From NCBI GenBank assembly GCA_963693315.1, contig OY856188.1, forward strand, positions 252,193,905 through 252,257,904: a stretch of DNA of 64,000 nt, read 5' to 3'. This DNA comes from Diogma glabrata (taxonomy: Eukaryota > Arthropoda > Insecta > Diptera > Cylindrotomidae). The notes beneath the pieces are model-generated. The model searched no databases and was not told the DNA's origin. It worked only from the letters and a program-made list of their open reading frames with translations. Position numbers and translations under genes: made by a program. Below are positions 57,538 through 64,000 of this stretch, one piece after another (within the stretch, counting starts at the first letter, position 1; each line of letters opens with the position of its first letter).

Positions 57538-58082
57538 GTTGTGGCGAACATTTAAATTTATGCATCCATAGTGTATTAACAAGTGATTAATGGGACGCAA
57601 AATAATTGTTCCTGTTTTTAAGAATATTTCAAGTATACGCCAAGAAATACTAATACATCTACAAAAAATTGAATTAATAGCAGCTGACGAAAATAACTCT
57701 ACATCAACTCTTCTCCTGCTACTAAAGCATTTACTATTTTTGATTTCATCAGATTTAACGATAACCACAGATTCAGTAAATTGGAGGCTGACACGATGGA
57801 ACACATTATCTGAAACTACTCCGATCTTCCATGGTGCAACTACACCCAGCTTGCTAGAATAAGGATAATACTTCATTCACCACAAAACATTTTATCAATC
57901 GAGCCCATCCACTACGTTAAGGAGTCTCAAAATCAACCCCACCCCTATGGCCTAGAGTCTAGACCTTTAACTCGTCGACGACCGTCGGCTAGTTTACTGA
58001 GTTTAATTGATTGAATAGAATAAGTGATGCAATAAAATTGCAGTTACATCTTATAAGCTTATACCTCTAACGCAGATCAACA
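57538..58082 (+). repeat. Putative 3' LTR of the Gypsy element
   Basis: It starts TGTTGTGGCG right after the GGGGGAGAG tract that usually precedes the 3' LTR in this group. It contains AATAAAATTGC at 58032, a possible poly(A) signal, and could end at ...GATCAACA near 58082. The right boundary is a guess, as there is no second LTR for comparison. The related copy shows TGTTGTGCC at about 63753. Confidence 0.4.
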
Positions 58083-58730
58083 CTGAACACGCATTGTGTA
58101 GATGACAACCATGTAAATAATTAATTACTAATTCAATAAACAACAGCCTAAAAACAAATCAATATAATATTATTGTAACAGTAAAAACTCAAATAAAAAA
58201 AATTAAAACAAATGACCTCCATTTAATTAGTGGTTGCGTCATTTTCATTACATACATTGATAACCAAGTCGAATAAACTGACAGAATTTCGAAACTATAA
58301 ATCTTCTGGACAGCGTAACAAAAAATTCTTGTCCTACATAAAATTAAATCAAATGTATTATATTAATAAATTTAAATCAATGTTCTAAAATCTTATGTTC
58401 TTGCCTCTAAATCAATCCACAAACACATCTACAATTCCATTATCAAAAAACAACATAGAAAATTGAGACAGACATCCATTTTTTTTGGAATATTATTTGA
58501 AAATCATGGAAACGTGTTTCTTTTTTATAATTTAATTTAATTTTGGGGTCTTGAAAATTATAGAGATAGCTATTATCAAACTAATTTTGGAACTACCCAA
58601 AAAATTATTTCGTTTTAATTAAACCAAACCATGGTAACCTTTTGCTGTCATTCAACGAAAACTTCAATTTTGTTTTTCCGATATTCAATCAAAGTTGAAA
58701 ATATATTAGAAAAAAAAAACATCAAATTAC
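58083..58730. other. AT-rich stretch, candidate intron of the 58731-58846 exon
   Basis: No coding motif was recognised on the minus strand downstream of the donor at 58730. The stretch may be intron. Confidence 0.3.
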
Positions 58731-58846
58731 CTTCGTTTTGTTTTTGTATTACTATTCCCTTGCTGCGGTGGTTGTTGATCCGTCAATGTATTTGACTTTT
58801 TCGTTTCCAGTTTTTTGGTATCCAATTTTTTTGATGGTTTTCCCAT
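58731..58846 (-). CDS. Short Lys-rich first coding exon of an unrecognised gene (partial)
   Basis: On the minus strand an ATG at 58846 opens a frame of 38 codons beginning MGKPSKKLDTKKLETKKS and ending QGNSNTKTKR, where a GTAATT donor follows (phase 2). The frame closes immediately after the donor. The peptide is very basic, then Gln/Pro-rich (QQPPQQG), as in the N-terminal tails of nuclear or translation-related proteins, but this does not identify a family. It lies downstream of CHCHD4 on the same strand with a 750-bp gap. The low-complexity content and lack of a second exon keep confidence moderate. Confidence 0.4.
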
Positions 58847-59593
58847 TTTCACTTCTTTAAAACACATTGGATTCACTTAATTCACAAAATATTTAATATA
58901 TTTTTAACTAAATTATTATATTTTACACAATTTTTTTAATATTTTTTTTTGTACATAAAACTAAATCACTCTCAGTCACTGCCAAGGAAATAATTTAATT
59001 TCATTCAATCTTATAACGCTCACATTAGTTAAATGGAAAAAAACATATTGCTTTAAAGAAATATTTACTAATTTCTTTAATTTCACAAGTTTAACTACAT
59101 TTATTTCAATCAATTAATTTTTTTTAATTTCGAATACTTTACGCACGACATTACAATTTCATTATTTTTAAAGACACAACACAACTCAAATTAAAAGAGA
59201 AATAAAAATATTAGTATTACCAGATTAGAATTACGAAATGTCATCTTAAGAAATTTTGTATTTTAATTATTTCAGATTTTAAATAATTATAACAATTAAT
59301 CAGTGGATAAATCGTTTATAATTTATTGATTGTTTGATAAGAAAAATATTTAATTAAAAAATCTGAAATATGAATCAGCTGACGTTGATTCAAACTAGCG
59401 CCGATGTTAAAATTCATAACTAAAAATAATACAAGGTGAGTAGTAAATTTAATTAAAAATAATTCGATACACATGCCTTATTTTTTTTAATTTGTTTTAA
59501 TTAATTCATTTTATACTACGTCTTTAAATTATTTTCAAAATCATTCATTCACAGGATTTTTGTTTTTAAACTTTATAATATTCTTATTTGTTT
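58847..59593. other. CHCHD4 3' region and upstream region of the Lys-rich exon
   Basis: On the minus strand an ATTAAA at about 59496-59501 is the best candidate poly(A) signal for the CHCHD4 message. On the plus strand CAAG|GTGAGTAG near 59435 looks like a strong splice donor after a short segment starting at about 59370, which might be a non-coding first exon, but no partner acceptor was found. Confidence 0.35.
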
Positions 59594-60175
59594 CTAATTT
59601 GACACAATCGTGGTTAGAGGTTTTCTTTCATTTTCTTCATCAAGTTGATCAACTGAATCTGTAACTGGAATATTAGGAGATTCACTTTTTTCCGTCATTG
59701 ATTCTAAGTTTAAATCGTCATCTTCGTCTTCATTTTTATTATAAACTGTTGGATATTTACTAAAACAATCTTGCATAGTTTTAAAAGCTTCATAGCATTC
59801 AGAACCTTTTGCTTCACTTTTACTGTAACGAAAATTTAAGTTTTTTTTTTTAAACGAAATCACAACAAATGACTAGAAACAATTGAAAAGCGCCATCTAT
59901 TACTTAGTAGCGGACATATTTTTAATTAAATTTATTTGAATTAATTAAATTTTTTACCTATAGTGAAAACATGAAAATGCTTCTCTGAATTCTACTCCAC
60001 AAGGTCCTGTAGCCATTCCGCCTAAGCACGGACAGTTCCAATTAATATCACCGTTCGGCAATATTAATCCAGGTGCTGGTTCGGTTTGTGGCAGTTCCAC
60101 CGTACTTGGTATCTCATGATCTTCTTTTGTAACAAACATAACTTTATCTTTTCCAAAACTTTTACAACTCGACAT
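59594..60175 (-). CDS. CHCHD4: CHCHD4/Mia40 homologue, mitochondrial intermembrane-space oxidoreductase
   Basis: Two exons, 60175-59958 and 59822-59594, join at TATAG|GTAAAA and CGTTACAG|TAAAAG to give a 148-residue protein. It has the redox CPC motif at residues 48-50 ([10 protein letters not shown]) and a twin CX9C fold with Cys 59/69 and Cys 82/92; the spacing between all six Cys equals that of human CHCHD4. The tail after residue 95 is acidic, also as in the family. There is no mitochondrial presequence, in line with animal Mia40, which is imported by its own fold. In the family this protein receives incoming Cys-rich proteins in the intermembrane space, forms their disulfides and passes electrons to ALR/Erv1. 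The start ATG has A at -3 (CAAAATG) and lies only 14 nt after the RPP14 stop. Sequence and length are intact; a functional gene is expected. Confidence 0.95.
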
Positions 60176-60189
60176 TTTGAGTAACTTAG
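60176..60189 (-). other. 14-nt intercistronic gap between RPP14 stop and CHCHD4 start
   Basis: The gap reads CTAAGTTACTCAAA on the minus strand. It is too short for a terminator and promoter. It contains CTAAG, preceded by CTAATTTTTAA, so an alternative 3' splice site directly before the CHCHD4 ATG is conceivable. Confidence 0.85.
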
Positions 60190-60564
60190 TTAAAAATTAG
60201 TTTCCAGTAATGCTAGTAGCAACGGTGATGCTGAATGTATTTCGAATTTACAAGGATATTCTTGAAATTGGCAGCACAACGTTAAAGCCGAACGTAATTT
60301 AACATAAAACTTTTCCGGGCAACGAATTATTCCTCTATTTTTACCATCAAACTTAAGTAAATCAATTGTTGTAATCCCACCGATTTCACCAAAAATCTCT
60401 TTTAATTTATTCTCTATAACTGCTTTAAAATAAATATCCAAAACGGTTTTTGTTTCTTCCTCAAATATTCTAAAAACATATATTATGATTGGATTTTTTT
60501 GTAGTTAAATATAACTTAAAATTAAAACTTACACTGATATATCTAAATAGAAAAATCCACTCAT
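60190..60564 (-). CDS. RPP14: RPP14 homologue, RNase P/MRP protein subunit (Rpp14/Pop5 family)
   Basis: Exon 1 is 60564-60533 ([10 protein letters not shown]), ending in a consensus GTAAGT donor; exon 2 is 60469-60190 after ...TTTTTAG. The joined frame gives 103 residues, against 124 in human RPP14. The central part [18 protein letters not shown] aligns with the family's (V)KDLFGEVDAALPLDIL region. The C-terminal part [18 protein letters not shown] and [11 protein letters not shown] aligns with ILRICSSGLVKLWSSLTL and VSPFLLAL. This domain is a small alpha-beta fold that binds RNA in the RNase P and MRP ribonucleoproteins, which process tRNA 5' ends and pre-rRNA in nucleus and nucleolus. The 63-nt intron is typical of insects. 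The gene directly precedes CHCHD4. The call is good but rests on by-eye alignment of a fast-evolving family. Confidence 0.82.
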
Positions 60565-61455
60565 TATTGGATTAATCGAACATTTTTATTCTTATTCAGG
60601 AAACCTCCGAAAATCTAAAATCTCGTGAAATTCCAAACCTAAGTTATGCAATAAAAGTTAGGTTATTTGATTATTTTGATGTTTACATATAAACGCGGTT
60701 ATGATAGTCGAAAAAATAAAATGATAGCATTACCGTTTGTTATCGGTTTATTGAAGATATATTTATTGTTTGAATGAATCAATAATATATGAAGAAAACA
60801 CAAACAGAATCTCTTTCAATCAAGTTTTTTAGGTTACTATTCTGACAGAAAATATGTCAAAATAATTTCATGAATCATGATGCCGGGAAGGGTGAGATGT
60901 CTATTGCTACGATCCACAATATAAGCACGGTATATTGCATGGTTCATCGTCATCACGGTAATTATTGATATGTATAGAAAATATATTGAATTGTTTTCGC
61001 CTTTGACTTCAACGGGTATTTGTAACGACCTCCTAGTACCCGTTACATTATTTTATGGCGAACGAACTCACCTTATATAAGTCAAAACAGTACTTCTTAA
61101 CCACTTATATCATCTTATCAAATGGATTTCGAAGGAAAAACCGTCCCAGCTGCTGAGACGGAAAGACATGCATCGGGAAGCACAAAATTCTTTTGCTGCA
61201 GACACCCTCAAACTTTTATGGAAAGAAAGCTGCCTAGGTCAGTGTGTACGGCATTAACTGTGGTCATACAGTTTCGACTTAACTACGATAGCACATAACA
61301 GAATTGGTGTATTGAGTTTTCACTACTCACGTTGGTTTCTCTATTATAACCATAGCCTCTCCAACTATATACCTCTAAGTCTGACAAAATATCTAATTTG
61401 ACTACGAAGTTCAATGCACTCCAGTCCTCACTTCTCAATACAATCACGGCTCATT
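60565..61455. other. Upstream region of the RPP14-CHCHD4 pair
   Basis: The minus-strand promoter of the pair should lie close to 60565-60760. No TATA box could be placed with confidence. From about 61000 onward the sequence becomes less AT-rich and may already belong to the decayed Gypsy copy to the right. Confidence 0.35.
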
Positions 61456-61459
61456 ACCA

Positions 61460-63752
61460 TCAATCGAAGTAGATCCAAGGACGAAAATTGATGACCTTGT
61501 AGCAAAGAGGAGACAAGTTTAAATTTTTAAAAGTTAACGATTCATGTATCAAACGATAGAACTGATTATTGTTCATATTTAAGATGAAAAAAGCAACGAC
61601 TAAAATTTGGATCTGCCCCTCTTTCGCTGCAGTGTCTCGAATTAAAATCGAGATCGTACTCCTAATCACTTCCGCTAATATCTTAGACCTAGAGTTCAAT
61701 TTTTTGGTGATGTCTGTTACTATCATCAAATTTCAGCAGAATACCAAACGTTGTGAGTTGTGACTCAAAATGCAAGCCACACAACCGATTTCTACTTCAC
61801 CTCCTCATACAACAAAAGCTTTCTTGCTGTTTTATCTACTGCAGACTTCTAAGACTTTTAAGGAACACCTCACTCATCTCAGAACGGTTTCCGTCTGACT
61901 GACACAAGTCTCATCATCAACGTTGATAAATCCAACTCCATCATATTAACTCGACGAACATTTAGCCAGCTTCAGAACATGTCGATGCGATCAACAATTA
62001 CGATCGTTCAGAAACTGTCAACCAACTCCATCGTTATGATAAATTTCTAACGTTGCCTCATACCTCATGCTGGTGGCATTCAAGACAACCCTAATAATTT
62101 TTTCAAAGCTTTCATTCCACTCTAAAAAATTTTATGCAATACGGCTTCTGGTAACGCTCGCCCTTTTATACCACAGCGATTTCACCAGTCCGTTTTCAAT
62201 GTCCTCCACAATTTATCCCATCCAAGAGTCCACAATTCTATAAAACTCCTTACTGATAAAGTCATTTGACCATCCTTTAAAATTATGTAATTCTGTGTCA
62301 ATAGAATTTCCTCGTTTGCCAAAAATGCCACTTCCTTCATTTGAGGACAAACGTTATTGCGACACTATAATTTACCGCTATTCTCGCTTTTCTGAAGCCA
62401 TTCCACTCTCGGATATTCTGCGAAAACGGTAGGTTCAGCACTTTATTGCAATTCGTGACAAGCAAGATCTTAGTTGCGCTAGAATGCATCTAGTGCTGCG
62501 AGGCAGTTGGTTTTCTTCTGCAGCGACTTGTGCTCTTTCATTGAGGATTCGATTATATATGTAGTTGTTTATAGTATCTTCCACATCCTTGGTGTGAAGT
62601 CTTTTTATGTCACTTCTATAAGTAAGCTCATCGATATTCATGGTGTCTGAATCCTCCCTAACTTCAGTTTGGAAGAGCTTAGCAGTTTTTCGTATGGCTC
62701 AAGGTGGTGAGGCCATTAATAAGATGTCATTGCAGGGATGTTGCTCTTTGTGGCAGATGTATTGTTTGGACAGCATTTCATTATTTTCTCAAGATGGCCG
62801 GTTGCTCCAGAAGTAGTTGAAAGAAATTTCGACCAAGGACCATCACAACAATTTCGACGAAAAAAACCGTTGCTAGCCAATTTAAATCCAATCTCTTTTG
62901 TGAGGTTTCATGTCCTATAGGTTTCGAACGCAAATGCACTACTAGTTACAATCCTAAGGGTAAAGTTTCATCAAACGTTGCCATCGAACACTAAAATCTG
63001 CTATCATGGCTTACGACTGAACGGACTGGACACGAATTTTCGAACGACGAACCGTCAATTTTACTTGGTTTACGAACATTTTTTCATGAAGATTGCTAAT
63101 CTTTATCGGCAGAACTAATTTATGGTACACAATTAAATCTTCCTGTAGAATTTTTTAGCAAAAAATACGAATTTTGTTCCAAAATATTACCCAGTTGAAT
63201 AAACACTTCGTATACCTTTGTCCCAATAATGTATCAAGGCACACTTTTGAACAAGTCGTTTTGAAAGCCCTTGCCTCTTGTCTTGTTGACCTTACTCAGT
63301 CATAAGTCGTGACGTAAAAAATTTTATCATTGATCGCAAAGGTCAACATATGCGAGATTCCATCGACAGATTAAAACCTCGTTTTAGATTAGCAGCCGAG
63401 GAAAACTCAACTCAGCCTCTACCACCCTACCACTTCTAGCACAACTCTCAGTCACGCAGATGAAACACTATATCTTTTGCAGACAACGTTTAATCTACTT
63501 CTTCGGACTCCTTCTTTACCTTAGACTTCCACAGAAGTTAGGAAACACAACAAAGACTCCGCTAAAACCACAAAAAAGTAAAAATTAATATCATATGCCT
63601 CATACCGATAACGCTTCCGCTGCAACTACTCAAGCAGATCCAACTATCAGAACTCTCTTTCGATTTTTAATGCGCTGCCATACTAAAATCTCTCCTCCCT
63701 TACTTCTTTCTATTATGTATCGTTCCATTTTTGATAGCACTATTGGGGGAGT
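61460..63752 (+). mobile_element. Second, strongly decayed copy of the 54.4-kb Gypsy element
   Basis: GAAGTAGATCCAAGGACGAAAA at about 61464 matches the gag end of the first copy. GGAACACCTCACTCATCTCAGAAC and CTCATCATCAACGTTGATAAAT near 61860-61930 match its RT after the YIDD box. Integrase blocks (CGAACGCAAATGCACTACTAGT, GACTGAACGGACTGGACACG) lie at 62920-63050, and GACAGATTAAAACCTCGTTTTAG near 63370 is the integrase tail. Stops and deletions are frequent. A LINE family C fragment is inserted at 62441-62795. Confidence 0.75.
62441..62795 (-). mobile_element. LINE family C C-terminal fragment nested in Gypsy copy 2
   Basis: On the minus strand MNIDELTYRSDIKRLHTKDVE and QVAAEENQLPRSTRCILAQL align with the 53434-53934 piece (NIDESTYRTGLKARHIKTVE and VAAEEVQLPRSNRSILAQL). 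GAGCAACATCCCTGCAATGA near 62725-62745 matches the start of the same piece. Gypsy integrase sequence flanks it on both sides. Confidence 0.75.
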
Positions 63753-64000
63753 GTTGTGCCAAATAAATTCACCTTATGCAAAAACTTCATTATCGAAAAC
63801 AAAGATCAAACCTACAATAAAAAATTAATTTTTTATGTTAAAAAACAATCAACATTATTAATTATCAAGAAATTGTATATATTCCTTTTTTTTCTCAATA
63901 CCATACGTTTTTTTATCAGTGTTATTGTGCTAAATTTTTTTAACGCGATGTTTTTAAATTTATTGTTCAAGTATTTTTGCTTTTCTCGGTCTTCATAATA
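63753..64000 (+). repeat. Start of the putative 3' LTR of Gypsy copy 2 (runs off the window)
   Basis: After ATTGGGGGAG the sequence TGTTGTGCCAAATAAATTCACC begins in the same position as TGTTGTGGCGAACATTTAAATT in the first copy. Short frames at the end are AT-rich noise. Confidence 0.4.

Larger units (their letters stand above)
54436..58082 (+). mobile_element. Ty3/Gypsy retrotransposon remnant with putative 3' LTR
   Basis: It begins inside gag (LKPSQLLRDM near 54495) and runs through a Ser-rich, Arg-rich gag end (54579-54974), protease (VDTGAEVSVLP near 55105-55140), RT ([16 protein letters not shown] at 55510; YIDD at 55796-55807) and integrase (zinc-binding block, catalytic core, C-terminal tail to 57379). 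RNase H is deleted: MVDASR at 56240 jumps directly to FHPGVHSSFK. After GGGGGAGTG the putative 3' LTR starts with TGTTGTGGCG at about 57538. No envelope gene is present. Many stops occur, and a more decayed relative lies at 61.5-63.8 kb. Confidence 0.85.

Noticed and set aside
57493..57876. 127-codon minus-strand and 90-codon plus-strand ORFs
   Set aside because: They lie in the putative Gypsy LTR, face each other and carry no motif.
1..64000. CRISPR arrays, bacterial operons or prophage
   Set aside because: Tandem repeats here have no uniform unit-spacer pattern, and the genes have introns; the sequence is eukaryotic.

Overview
This window looks like an AT-rich, gene-poor animal nuclear genome, most likely an insect. 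The coding exons carry GT/AG introns, and almost everything recognisable elsewhere is a decayed transposable element of a type common in arthropods: R1-clade and other LINEs, Ty3/Gypsy elements, a hAT element, MITEs and foldback elements. The species cannot be named from the sequence. No bacterial operons, CRISPR array or rRNA gene were seen.

Only two genes are secure, both on the minus strand near the right end. A two-exon homologue of the RNase P/MRP subunit RPP14 (60190-60564) is followed, after only 14 nt, by a two-exon homologue of CHCHD4/Mia40 (59594-60175), the disulfide-relay oxidoreductase of the mitochondrial intermembrane space. The spacing suggests one dicistronic transcript or an alternative-splice/alternative-promoter arrangement. 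Two further minus-strand first exons are likely: an aromatic-rich, transcription-factor-like exon (2355-2746) and a short Lys-rich exon (58731-58846). Both end in good splice donors, but their downstream exons were not identified.

Layout: 1-1.2 kb is an R1-clade LINE remnant. 2.3-2.8 kb holds the first exon. 3.5-5.8 kb has scraps of LINE and Gypsy integrase. 8.9-14.6 kb is one old long palindromic element, split by an insertion that carries a candidate LTR and a clean hAT element, and by a separate 0.6-kb TIR element. 15.2-17.3 kb is a second palindromic element, abutted by a LINE (17.3-19.9 kb). 20.3-25.0 kb is a nested foldback structure whose outer arms carry inverted minisatellite arrays. 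25.4-26.1 kb is a Gypsy RT fragment, 26.6 kb a MITE and 28.2-28.8 kb a near-perfect 600-bp palindrome. 31.5-34.4 kb is a Gypsy element holding two MITEs. 34.5-35.0 kb is a LINE 3' end, 38.7-39.6 kb another palindrome, and 41-48.4 kb several LINE copies of two families plus a MITE. 50-54 kb is a LINE with a 2A-like motif, itself hit by another insertion. 54.4-58.1 kb is a Gypsy element with a putative 3' LTR. 58.7-60.6 kb is the gene cluster. 61.5-64 kb is a second, more decayed Gypsy copy with a nested LINE fragment.

No transposable element here appears able to move by itself: each has stops, frameshifts or deletions through catalytic domains. The strongest leads are the RPP14-CHCHD4 tandem, the layered palindromic elements, and the 2A-like motif at the N-terminus of one LINE. 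All family calls come from reading motifs by eye; no database search was run.
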